A model generated the notes under the pieces. That model did no database searches, was not told where the DNA came from, and worked only from the letters and a program-made list of their open reading frames with translations. A stretch of 64,000 nt of DNA from Hymenopus coronatus (Eukaryota; Arthropoda; Insecta; Mantodea; Hymenopodidae): the NCBI GenBank assembly GCA_030762935.1, contig CM060900.1, forward strand, positions 401,187,132 through 401,251,131, in the 5' to 3' direction. A program made the position numbers and the translations under genes. Positions 1 through 8,378 of the stretch are shown here, piece by piece. How positions within the stretch are numbered: the first letter of the stretch is position 1; every line of letters begins with the position of its first letter.

Positions 1-2
1 CT

Positions 3-493
3 GCAAAGTTTTCTAGTGATCGTCCAGACTCCTACCCCAAAGATTTGCTTTACAAAACATGCAATTGTCTGAATATGCAATTCCCTGTAACTCTAGATGC
101 GACAGATCGTTTTGAAAACCAGAACCCAGGAACGTCTATTTCTCTTTTTGGGTTAGAAGATAATTTACATGTCATTCCACCATACCAGACATCAGAGAAA
201 AAAGAGCATCATGTCAATCTACTTTATATTGAAAAGAACGAAAAAGCACATTACTGTCTTATCTCCAATCTATCTAGACTTGTAAGATCTCAAGTTACTA
301 AGAACACTAAGAAACTCTATACTTGCGAAGCATGCATGATCCGGTGAGGTATTGAAAAATTGTTGAGTGCTGATAGACTGAAGTGCAAAAAGTGTCAAGT
401 ACTTAAAATGTCCAAGGAGGATGATGTCATTGAATTCAAAGCTTATTCAAAAAGTGAGCCTGTATCCCTTTGTGGTATATGCAGATATTGAGG
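3..493 (+). pseudogene. DNA polymerase B N-terminal fragment (Polinton type)
   Basis: The reading frame is open from position 3 to a TGA at 345-347 and resumes beyond it. The protein resembles the region upstream of the exonuclease domain in Polinton-type protein-primed DNA polymerases: a stretch around HVNLLYI, then HYCLISNLSRLV, then a Cys-x2-Cys pair (CEACMIR, with KCKKC following the stop). After a frameshift near 455-465 the sequence reads PFVVYADIE, which matches the exonuclease I motif (D-x-E). Everything downstream, meaning the rest of the exonuclease and the polymerase palm, is absent because the tandem array begins at about 492. This is therefore a truncated remnant with at least one stop and one frameshift. 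Family assignment is from motif recognition; the polymerase domain itself is not in the window. Confidence 0.75.
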
Positions 494-1080
494 AGTATAT
501 TAATGAAACCTTGTAATGTTTTCAAATGATGCAATGGGAGGAGGGAAGAGATGATTATATATAAATATATATTTTTGTACTGCTTGTCTTGTATATATTC
601 GTAAACTGCATACTTTTTGACAAAATGTGTGATGTAGAGTATATTTATGCAACCTTGTGATGTTTTCAATTTATGCAACGGGAGGAGGGAAGAGATGATT
701 ATATATAAATAAAAACATTCTCTATTCTCAATCTATTCATTTTTTAAATATGTATATATTTGTAATGCATTATATATTCAGTAAATTGTATACTTTATGT
801 CGAAATGTTTTGATGTATAGTATATTAATGAAACCTTGTAATGTCTTTAGCTGATGCAATGGGAGGAGGGAAGGGATGATTATATTTATAAATATATATT
901 TTTGTACTGTTTGTCTTTTATATATTCGTAAACTGCATACTTTATGACGAAATGTGTGATGTACAGCATATTAATGTAACCTTGCAATGTTTGCAATTTA
1001 TGCAAGGGGAGGAGGGAAGAGATGATTATAAATAAAGACATTCTTTATTCTCAATCTGTGCATTTTTTATTTGAACATGT
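492..1080. repeat. Two-type (A-B-A-B) tandem repeat array
   Basis: Four related units start at about 495, 638, 816 and 964. Each carries a block like ATTAATGAAACCTTGTAATG, then GGGAGGAGGGAAGAGATG, then an ATTATATATAAATA tract. Units 1 and 3 share one downstream half (TTTTTGTACTG..TGTCTT) and units 2 and 4 another (ACATTCT.TATTCTCAATCT), giving a higher-order period of about 321-326 bp. The first unit begins directly at the end of the PolB remnant. No gene is seen in it. Confidence 0.85.
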
Positions 1081-1086
1081 TATACC

Positions 1087-1983
1087 TTACACCATGTCAT
1101 TGTAACTAATCCATTCAGAATGCGAAAATCCATACCATTTTACAAGTATCCTGTCTCCTTGACGTCTAAGTACCTTCTCCACTAAATGTGTATTTGGATA
1201 TTTAGTTGACATTAATTCATGACCATAAAAACCTCCTTTAATTTCATTCCCATCTTTGTACTTTATGATATATGTGACAGGCAGGGTGTTTTTCACACGA
1301 TCAACCTGGAAAATCTCAGAACTCCAGTTGGGGGTGAAATCCTTGTCAAAGTGTCCTTTATACTTAGAAATCCTTACATATTCACCAGGGTGAAATACGC
1401 TTGCCTTCCTCTTCTCACTTCTTGCATGATTGTAGCGGTACACCGACAGGGAAGAGACATCTATAGGTATCATTCGAATAGTGGAATGGTAAGTATTATT
1501 ATACTTTGAGACGACCTTTGGTAAGAGTGCCAGCCATTTGTATGATCCTTGTGTCAGGAATTCCCGATTTTTCAATGTTCTTATCAGACGTTCAACGGCA
1601 GCAGCCTTTACAGTGGTGAAAGTGCTGTAATGGTTAATGTTGTATTTGACCATTAACTTATTAAAGGATTTATTATAGAACTCTTTCGCGTTATCAGACT
1701 GCATGTTTTTAGGTAGTGTTTGCAACTCTTTCAGTATGCTTTCCATAGCTTTCGATACATTAGCACCTGTTTTATCCTTCAGAGGACGTGCATATGCTAT
1801 TTTGGAATAGAAATTAATTGCAATAAGAATGTGCTTGAATTGCTTATTTTGTTTTGCGTGTGGAATCATTTCCACCAAGTCAATCTGCAACAAATCATTC
1901 AATCCTTTACTAACTATTTTACGATGTAAGAAGTTCCTCCTAGCATGTGCATGCAATTCCTTGGCGATGGCTTGCTTAATCAC
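1087..1983 (-). CDS. Polinton integrase (rve DDE catalytic core plus C-terminal chromodomain)
   Basis: This 298-residue open frame is a retroviral-type integrase of the Polinton group, which inserts the element's DNA ends into the host genome. Catalytic residues visible are D35 (LLQIDLVEM), D97 (QSDNAKEF) and E131 (AAAVERLIRTLK), with 33 residues between the last two. The conserved INHYSTF stretch lies between them. The C-terminal 35-40 residues (VEKVLRRQGDRILVKWYG..) resemble a chromodomain, as known for Polinton integrases. The first codon is GTG, with no upstream ATG in frame, and the N-terminal HHCC zinc-binding part is missing, so the true start may be lost or lie across a frameshift. 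The frame overlaps the 3' end of the preceding DUF8207-like pseudogene by a few bases. It has no internal stop, unlike most of its neighbours. Confidence 0.88.
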   Translation of the reverse strand: MIKQAIAKELHAHARRNFLHRKIVSKGLNDLLQIDLVEMIPHAKQNKQFKHILIAINFYSKIAYARPLKDKTGANVSKAMESILKELQTLPKNMQSDNAKEFYNKSFNKLMVKYNINHYSTFTTVKAAAVERLIRTLKNREFLTQGSYKWLALLPKVVSKYNNTYHSTIRMIPIDVSSLSVYRYNHARSEKRKASVFHPGEYVRISKYKGHFDKDFTPNWSSEIFQVDRVKNTLPVTYIIKYKDGNEIKGGFYGHELMSTKYPNTHLVEKVLRRQGDRILVKWYGFSHSEWISYNDMV

Positions 1984-2728
1984 GCTATAATTTTCGAAGA
2001 TTTCAACTCTCTTATTATTTAATCGATTTCTGTAGAATGGCTCTTATTTCCAGCCTCTTGTGATGCAATGATTAATCTTAAGCGATTTACCAAAGTATTG
2101 GGATTTGACCAGTAAACGTAGTCCCGTTCTTTATTAGGATGATGCTCCTTCCATTCGAGACCAAAACCTACATGTGAACGGAGCAGAGGTTATATGATCT
2201 TCTTATACTTGTAGCCTCTATTTGATTTCACTTTTCCTTGAGTCTTGAATCCGCTTCTATGAAGAGGAGTTTTCCTCATAATGTCAGTATAGGTAACGAA
2301 GACATCCTCTATGTATGATGACATTTGTGGTACTTTTTTGAAAAGCAATTCATAAAGACCAGGAGTAGCTTCATATATTTGGTCACCTATTTGAAGACGC
2401 GTATCCTTAAATTGAATTGCTTTAGTCCCTAGCATATAAGCGCCATCTTTAAAGCGAACCCCATATGTATCATCCAGTAAATCATTATCTTTTGAGCGAA
2501 CTTGATTCAGATAAGTAGTCAGATAGATGAGTCCTTACTCTCTCGATGGCTGTATTGTTTATTATTAACTTTCAATATATCATTTAAAGGATCAGTTACA
2601 GATTGGAGAACTTCAGACATTACCCTCTGTGTCTCAAACTTGACCCCTTTTAGAGAACGCAATTTTTCTCTGATTGCCTTGGTATGGCGAGCTATCGCTT
2701 CTTTTAGCCTTATGCTTTCACTTTCCAT
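1980..2728 (-). pseudogene. DUF8207-like Polinton protein, frameshifted
   Basis: The 5' part (2728 to about 2520) is a charged helical N-terminus starting MESESIRLKEAIARHTKAIR. After a frameshift near 2520-2525 the second frame reads through QIYEATPGLYELL, a hallmark-like stretch of the DUF8207 protein found in arthropod Polintons and adintoviruses. A TAA at 2190-2192 interrupts it, yet similarity continues in the same frame (ERDYVYWSNPNTLVNRLRLI) to a further stop near 2011 and a TGA at 1980-1982, just before the integrase. The function of the family is not established; conservation beside the integrase suggests a structural or DNA-associated role (inference). One frameshift and two in-frame stops make this copy non-functional. 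Confidence 0.7.
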
Positions 2729-2819
2729 CTTGAAACTTCATGTAAATGACCTAGTTTTAGTCAGTTTATAGGCTTGGTTGACTGATCAATTTAATTGCAG
2801 CCAAAAGTTCTATACATAA

Positions 2820-4255
2820 TTTTTTTTTTTTTTTATTTTCGAGTGGAGGGGAAAAATCCACCTTATGGACTAACCTGGGCAAGCCCGGAGTGTCGGCGTC
2901 TCCCATGTGGGCATACCGACTAAAAAACCCCTCCGCCGGTATTAGAAGGAAGAAAGGAGAGGCGGTACCGCATTATTGCACCCGCGGATTCAAGGCGATA
3001 ATTTAACTGACTGCAGGGTGCAGTCAGAGGGGTGAAATGAGGACCGGGAGACAGACTTGACCGAGGCCCAGACTGCCACCGCGGAGTATTCGGGGAGAGG
3101 AATGAAGGAATTCTAGGGTGAAGGATGGAGTTAGTGCTGGTTGACTCTGTTGAGCCAGTCGTCGTATCCTGGGACGTTTTCGAGCCTAAGCCCTTGGCGT
3201 CTACTTTGGATGTTGAACTTGGAAGTTTGAAGTGCCGACTTCTCCAGTAGAGCTCTCACCTCCTCCCTGAAGATGAGTCGGATGCCGGTACTGCTGTTGC
3301 TATTGCTTGGTGAAGTTCTGGATGTGAAGTGGTGCTGTCCTGTTCCTGAAGCCTGTCCTCCAAGGCCGTCAGCTTAGCCGTAAGAATCAGGACCTCCGCT
3401 TGGAGGTCCTGAATGGCCTCACTTAGGCCCTGGATTTCCTGCTGCAGGATGGTTAGTGTTGGTTGTTCAGTCTGCGGAGATGGCTGTGTAGATGATGGTG
3501 TCCGGGCTGGTTTAGGCGATGAATGCCTGCTCTTTGGGTAGCTGGGGCACTGGTCTTGCAAGGTGAAATGTCCCGTACCACCACAGGTGGCACAGAACCG
3601 ACGACGGCGGCGGAGGTAGTGCCCAGTGCACTCCGAAGTGAATGCGTTGGTGCCACAGTAGTGGCACTTCGGCGGCGAAGAGCAGTGTTCTTGGCTGTGC
3701 CCGTAGGCACAGCAGTGACGGCAGGGCCGGTGCCTTTCCTGTCTGCTTGCCTCAACGTGCAGAAGTCGCCCTAATAAGGGCAACCCTGACGCCAAGGCAG
3801 CCTCCAGGTCTGATCGGTCCTGTAGCTCCACCCTTACTAGTGGTGTCGGGACCCGGTCACAGATTATTCTACTGGCCCTCGAACATGAAGGCCATCTAGA
3901 TTGTGCAGCGGCGAGGAGGTGCCGGGTGGAGAGATCCCGAGGGACCCCCCTAACCACGGCACTGTACCGGGGCGGCGTCGGCGTGGAGCTCAGCGGTGAC
4001 GGCGATGAAGTGTTGGCTGCCGGTGAAGCAGCGGCGGTCGGCGGCGGTGGTGCTGGTGAGCGCGGCAAAGGTGCAGCGCTCACTGCCGGTGTAACGGCAG
4101 GTGGCGGAGATGCCGGCGAGGACTTCCTACCGGCGGACGCCGGAGAAGCGGTGGCTGCAGTAGGAGCTGCTGGTCTGCGTTGATGCTTCCTCTTCGGCAT
4201 CTCGAAGAATGCCAGCCGAAACCAACCTCGAAGAATCCATAAAATCTGCCCTTCT
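2820..4255 (-). mobile_element. ORF1-only non-LTR retrotransposon copy with poly(A) tail
   Basis: Read on the minus strand, a short 5' leader is followed by an ORF1 (4200-3256), about 420 bp of GC-rich 3' sequence and a 15-nt poly(A) (T run at 2820-2834). There is no reverse transcriptase ORF. GC content and codon use differ sharply from the AT-rich provirus around it. It lies between the 3' part of the fibre-like gene and the DUF8207-like gene, so it interrupts the provirus. The 5' border is approximate, and no clean target-site duplication could be seen by eye. Confidence 0.75.
3256..4200 (-). CDS. Non-LTR retrotransposon ORF1 (gag-like, CCHC zinc knuckles)
   Basis: The 314-residue ORF starts with MPKRKHQRRPAA and has a Pro/Ala/Ser-rich N-terminus of about 75 residues. 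A globular part follows (YSAVVRGVPRDL.., RVELQDRSDLEAAL..) of the kind found in LINE gag proteins. Next come zinc knuckles: CRHCCAYGHSQEHC fits C-x2-C-x4-H-x4-C, with further Cys/His clusters at CHYCG.. and CATCGGTGHF.. The last part (QQEIQGLSEAIQDLQAEVLIL) is a leucine-rich coiled coil. Such proteins bind element RNA and form ribonucleoprotein particles. Near the stop a +1 frame continues for about 55 codons (IRLIFREEVRALLEKSAL..), so the native C-terminus may have been frameshifted. No ORF2 follows; the 3' tail and poly(A) come directly after. Clade not determined. Confidence 0.8.
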   Translation of the reverse strand: MPKRKHQRRPAAPTAATASPASAGRKSSPASPPPAVTPAVSAAPLPRSPAPPPPTAAASPAANTSSPSPLSSTPTPPRYSAVVRGVPRDLSTRHLLAAAQSRWPSCSRASRIICDRVPTPLVRVELQDRSDLEAALASGLPLLGRLLHVEASRQERHRPCRHCCAYGHSQEHCSSPPKCHYCGTNAFTSECTGHYLRRRRRFCATCGGTGHFTLQDQCPSYPKSRHSSPKPARTPSSTQPSPQTEQPTLTILQQEIQGLSEAIQDLQAEVLILTAKLTALEDRLQEQDSTTSHPELHQAIATAVPASDSSSGRR

Positions 4256-5720
4256 GAGGCTCCTTTAAATGCAGCAGAGGCAATGGTCAGAATGTCACCT
4301 CTCTTAAATGGAACTGGATAGGTCTCAACCTTAACATCATTAATTTATATATTGACACTTCTCATCTCTGGAGGGACTCTACGAGTATTTTCAGGATTCA
4401 GGAGATGAGCCATGACTATAGTGCATTCTAACAGAGCACCATCTAATGGAAACGTGTAGAATGTGCGGCCTGATGATAGGATGAATGAGCTTTTACCCCT
4501 AGGCCGAGCCTGAAGTTGAATGATAACTCTTCCACTCATCCAGGCAACCTGTGTTCTCAAAGCATCGAAAGCCTTTGCAGTGTGTATCGTTGATAACTTT
4601 GAACGATCTACGTCTGTTTGCATATCCGTCATTAGGTGCTTAATACTTGTAGAGAAAATGTTTAAATCATTATTCATTCTCTGCAATGACTGACGTAAAC
4701 TGTCGGAACGACTGTGATTATTTTTACTGGAAAGCACTAATGCATCATCATTCTCCTCTATCGTTTTAAGCTTCTCATTATTTATATTCAACATTCCTGA
4801 GATGCTCTCTATTTCATTTTGCAACTTAAGGGTTGACTCCTCTAGTCTTGAGAGCTGCGTATTGTAAACAGTTTCAGATTCCATGAGTCTATGTCCCTTA
4901 TCATCAACACTTTTTAGTTTCTCACTGAGGTCATTCACTTTCGTTTTTAAACTAAGATGCTCTCTCTTAATATTGTCCATAGATTCAAGAGTGGATGTCT
5001 TTAGCTGTTTCATTGAATTTGTGAGATCACTAACTGTATTTGCCGATACATTTTGCACTTTGTTCTCAATAGCTTAAATCCTGCTGTTACTTTAGCATCA
5101 AAATCATTTGATAAAGAGGATATTTTATGTGCAAATTTGTTTATATATTGACGCGTTTCATTAAATGCATTTGTCAGCTGATTTAAAATGCATCTTTAAT
5201 TTACAGCATCGGTTTCAACAACAGGGCCAGCTATTTCTGTAAGCCTCCTATGTTGACATCTCACGTTGCCACCATTGTCTAAGGGTTGAGCCCTAGAATT
5301 GACGTATTCGACGATAAACTTTCTATTTGGCACATCATGGTCGTGAATTGGATCTAATAATACTTTTAATCGATGTTTTCCAATCACAATGTTATCGTCA
5401 TGATCTCTGTCCAAAATATATTTGGCTATCAGGTTATCAAGCCATGTCTTAAGGTTCTCTCTAAAAGTAACCTCAACTTCGCCAGCATATTGACGTGAAA
5501 ATGCTTGCAAGCGTTTCTCACTGTTTACTGTAATTTTGTCCACATAGCTTTTAGTGGACGCATAATTCCGTTCTTCAGGGTCATGAACATTGCACAATCT
5601 CTTAGTGCTGAATTGATAGTTTCCCTTACCATCCTTATTTATAATATAACGATTAAGAATTCTGCTGGAGGATCGCAGCCTCTGCGCTCCGAACCTGTCT
5701 ACGCTAATGGCTAAACTCAA
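4256..5720 (-). pseudogene. Fibre-like coiled-coil virion protein, broken and interrupted by LINE
   Basis: The gene reads from ATG 5720 through LCNVHDPEERNYASTKSYVD, a segment like the anchor of phage and viral tail fibres (R-x-x-N-V-x-x-P..A-x-x-x-Y-V-D). A TAA follows at about 5196-5198, but the same frame stays meaningful to a one-base frameshift near 5070-5080. It then continues into a long heptad-like coiled coil (5058 to about 4620) and a C-terminal beta-rich-looking part (FILSSGRTFYTFPLDGALL). A TAA at 4345-4347 interrupts that, after which the same frame reads FKRGDILTIASAAFKG before the retrotransposon begins. The layout of N-terminal anchor, coiled-coil stalk and small C-terminal head fits an attachment fibre of an adintovirus-like particle; this role is inferred. 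Two in-frame stops, one frameshift and an insertion inactivate it. Confidence 0.6.
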
Positions 5721-5733
5721 CTGCTTGATAATG

Positions 5734-6438
5734 TCACTTTTTCACCTTGATATATGTATCGAATCTGTTTCTATAGCGCCCATTGTTCAATGGATTTTCG
5801 GGAATTATAACAACAAACGGTCTTCCTGCATCACTTTCTCATACATTGCTACACAAATCTTTAAATTCATTTAAACTCATGTCTGTATTCACATAATCCT
5901 TATATACATGCCTTAGGTTTAAATTATCCTGTCTAAAGAGTACAATCATGTTGGCATTGTCTCTGATTAAGTGTTTCGGAACTCTAGCATAGGACTGAGC
6001 AAGGTAAATAGCGTCAACATTGCGATGTCTACCCATGCTGTAATATGAAGCAATCTTGTCTTGTTTCTCACTGATGACATCATCAAATATAAAGATTGAA
6101 TTTTCTTTGGCGTCTAATGGTTGCAATACATAATCTCCTTCTTCAAATGTATTCAAGCCTATATCAGGGATGTATTTAAGAACTTTGAAAAAATATTGAT
6201 ATTTAGGTTGATGAAGAGACTTTGAATAAATATATAAATTTTCATATCTAAGACTATTCTCGTGAAGTACCAGATTCAGTAATATATTTGTTTTTCCTGC
6301 ATTTGAGCTACCTAAAATCAATGCTCTCACATTGCTAGGAAAGAGATAGCCATGTCGATGGTTTCTCACGTCACATTCAAAATCTAATATTTCAATAGGC
6401 AACGTGTACTGTTGCTTCTCGAGCTCCATCGTAGCCAC
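5734..6438 (-). pseudogene. FtsK/HerA-type DNA packaging ATPase, one in-frame stop
   Basis: The protein is the Polinton packaging ATPase, which drives genome entry into capsids. Walker A is GSSNAGKT at residues 43-50. Walker B is SIFIFDDV around residues 113-121, followed by ..YYSMGRHRNVDAIYLAQSYARVPKHLIRDNANMIVLF, typical of the sensor region. The ORF stops at a TGA at 5839-5841, but the same frame continues with PFVVIIPENPLNNGRYRNRFDTYIK to a TGA at 5734-5736, matching the expected C-terminal end. The full length would be about 235 codons, normal for the family. The single stop removes about 35 residues; whether the truncated product could work is unknown. It is transcribed divergently from the PLA2 gene across a 47-bp gap. 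Confidence 0.85.
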
Positions 6439-6485
6439 TAAATGTATAAATATGCTATGTATCTATATATAAGATCTAGTGGACA
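6439..6485. promoter_or_regulatory. Compact divergent promoter between ATPase and PLA2 genes
   Basis: Only 47 bp separate the two start codons. On the plus strand TATATATAAG at 6464-6473 sits about 13-22 bp before the PLA2 ATG at 6486. On the minus strand TATTTATAC (6452-6444) precedes the ATPase ATG at 6438. These look like back-to-back TATA boxes; transcription start sites cannot be read from sequence. Confidence 0.5.
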
Positions 6486-7186
6486 ATGAAGTGTAGGAGA
6501 GGAAGGAAGTCCTGCAAGAGAGGCTCCGGTATACTTAATTCAATAATTAATTCGCTTCCCTTTGAAGCTCATTTGCCTGCTACAGATATTGTGGACCTGG
6601 CACAAAGCTACGGAAATGATTGCAGAGGGGAGATTCTGGCATAAATCTTCTTGACGAAGCTTGTAAAGATCACGACATTGCTTACGCTACCAATAAAGAC
6701 GTTGCTTCAAGGAATACAGCTGACAGAGTTCTTGCAGAGAAGGCTTGGAATCGTGTTCAATCAGGTGACGCCGATTGGAAAGAGAGATTTGCTGCGAGGC
6801 TTGTAACCACCGTCATGAAGGGGAAGATTGCCTTAGGGGAAGGAAAGAGGAAGAAGAGAAAGACGAAGCGAGGAGGCTTTTTACCTCTGATTTCTATAAT
6901 TGCTGCTTTAGGTGCTGCTGCTGAAGGAGCAGCTCAGATAGCATCAGCAGTGAATAAGAAGAAGGCGGCTGATAAACAACTTGCTGAGATGACTCGACAT
7001 AACAGGGAGATTGAGTCTAAAGGCAAGGGTATTGGGATCATGAAGATGAAGAAGAAAAAGAAGAAGATGACTAGTGTTCGAACTGGTCTGGGTCCAATGC
7101 TAACCTCTTTAAATAAAATTGGAGCTGTAAGTAAAGGTTCAAAAAACTCGGCAAACGGACTTTACTTATACCTCAGAAAGCTCTAA
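6486..7186 (+). pseudogene. Parvovirus-like phospholipase A2 protein of Polinton/adintovirus, broken
   Basis: Starting at ATG 6486 (MKCRRGRKSCKRGSG), the protein has an LPFEAHLP segment, then after a frameshift near 6580-6588 the calcium-loop motif YCGPGT. A TGA at 6617-6619 interrupts, and the same frame continues to LLDEACKDHDIAYA, which holds the His-Asp catalytic pair of secreted and parvoviral phospholipase A2. Known proteins of this kind help particles escape endosomal membranes. Downstream are a basic stretch (GKRKKRKTKRGG), a hydrophobic Ala/Leu/Ile segment (FLPLISIIAALGAAAEGAAQ), another Lys-rich run (MKMKKKKKKM) and a GLYLYL-type end. The hydrophobic segment may be membrane-active (inference). 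One frameshift and one stop break the enzyme domain. The 3' end overlaps the protease frame. Confidence 0.75.
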
Positions 7187-7510
7187 GCAATTTTTATATT
7201 GAGAGTTATGCTAAACGTTTAAAAATATCTTACTTTAGGGGTGTATATATGATCGACAAACTACCATCGAAGCCATTACGGAAAGAGAGGATGGTAGTGA
7301 ATCTTGACGCTTCAGAGAGCGAAGGTACACATTGGGTTGCCATCCGGAAAGAGAATGATACTGCATTTTATTTCGATAGTTTTGGAGATCTGAAGCCTCC
7401 TCCAGAGATTGAAACTTACCTCGGGAGTTAGGATTCGGTATAATGTGCAAAGGTATCAGAAATTTAAAAGTGTCATTTGTGGTCATCTCTGCCTTCAATT
7501 TCTCTTATAA
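7134..7510 (+). pseudogene. Adenain-like cysteine protease, one frameshift
   Basis: The frame is open from about 7134, overlapping the end of the PLA2 gene in another frame, and reads ALSNFYIESYAKRLKI..YFRGVYM. The catalytic His lies in GTHWVA (CAT at 7330-7332) and an acidic residue in FYFDSFG. A TAG at 7429-7431 ends this frame, but a shift of one base just before it restores similarity through YQKFKSVICGHLCLQFL, which carries the catalytic Cys (TGT at 7478-7480), ending at TAA 7508-7510. The arrangement His..Asp..CGHLC is that of adenovirus-type maturation proteases used by Polintons to process capsid precursors. There is no obvious ATG before 7249, so translation may depend on the upstream gene or a lost start. 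The frameshift separates His from Cys and would inactivate the enzyme. Confidence 0.75.
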
Positions 7511-7541
7511 AACAGTCTGTTGCTGAGAGCCGTCATTCAAA
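7503..7541 (+). promoter_or_regulatory. Candidate TATA promoter of penton gene
   Basis: CTTATAAAAC at about 7504-7513 lies roughly 30 bp before the penton ATG (7542), so a short 5' leader is possible. Other plus-strand genes here have comparable TATA-like elements close to their starts. Confidence 0.35.
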
Positions 7542-8273
7542 ATGAGTTATACAATTGCAGTGAGCGGAACTGAGACAAGCATTACTTCATTCCTAAATCC
7601 TCCGCTATATCTTGATCCTGCAGGACATTATGAGATTGCCTTATTAAATTTTGAAACATTCTACTCTATTCCAAACATTGATGCAAGCAACAATCTATTT
7701 CATTATATTTCCAATAATGTCTCGAGAGTAATCGAGATACCTCATGGAACATATGAGATTGCTGACATCAATTCGGTTATTAAGGAGAAACTTGGACTGG
7801 GCGATGAGGTATTCTTCATTCGCCCAAATAATAATACAATGAAGGCTGAGATTAAATATCCATATACCATCGATTTTTCAAAACAGAGATCTATTGGCTC
7901 ACTTTTAGGATTTGATGAAGGTAGAATTCTCAAGGCTGGTGAATTGAATGAATCTAACAATCTTGTGATCATATTTAAAGTGAGCATAATTCGAATCGAG
8001 TGCAGTATTGCAACAGGGTCTTTCACTGAAGGTAAAAGCGGGAATTCGCTGTATGAGTTTTTTCCATCTGTGCCACCAGGACATCACATATCGCAAGAGC
8101 CTTCGAGTCCCATATATTTACCAGTCATATCTACAGAACTGATTGAACAAATATCCCTTCGGGTAGCTGATCAGATCGCTAAATTCATTGACCTTAGGAA
8201 TGAGGTTATAACTATTCGACTACACATTCGTCGCAATGGGAATAAATTTTGGATCGCATCATCGATGCTATAA
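7542..8273 (+). CDS. Minor capsid protein (penton, single jelly-roll)
   Basis: The 243-residue ORF begins MSYTIAVSGTETSITSFLNPPLYLDP. Its sequence pattern (YEIALLNFETFYSIPNID.., VIEIPHGTYEIADINSVIKEKLG, SIGSLLGFDEGRIL) is that of Polinton minor capsid proteins, which form the pentons at the icosahedral vertices. The end (EVITIRLHIRRNG) also fits. It lies between the protease and the major capsid gene in the same orientation, the usual order of the morphogenesis module. The frame has no internal stop, so this is one of the few intact ORFs of the element. Minor indels or missense changes cannot be judged without relatives. Confidence 0.82.
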   Translation: MSYTIAVSGTETSITSFLNPPLYLDPAGHYEIALLNFETFYSIPNIDASNNLFHYISNNVSRVIEIPHGTYEIADINSVIKEKLGLGDEVFFIRPNNNTMKAEIKYPYTIDFSKQRSIGSLLGFDEGRILKAGELNESNNLVIIFKVSIIRIECSIATGSFTEGKSGNSLYEFFPSVPPGHHISQEPSSPIYLPVISTELIEQISLRVADQIAKFIDLRNEVITIRLHIRRNGNKFWIASSML

Positions 8274-8378
8274 TAGATCGTCTCTCTGTAGATGGGCTCA
8301 TACTCGTTCGCAGACCTTCGTCGTGTTAACATCAGTTAATCGAAGATTCCTTGAGAGATTAGGATATAGAGTGCTATA

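Noticed and set aside
492..1080. CRISPR-like repeat array
   Set aside because: Units are long, directly adjacent and diverged, with no unique spacers; the context is eukaryotic.
3453..4183. Additional frames overlapping the LINE ORF1 on both strands
   Set aside because: GC-rich shadows of ORF1, with no independent motif.
4205..4330. Target-site duplication of the LINE (GCTGCATTTAAAGGA versus GCTGCAATTAAATTGA at about 2795)
   Set aside because: The match is imperfect and not immediately next to the poly(A) tract; too weak to call.
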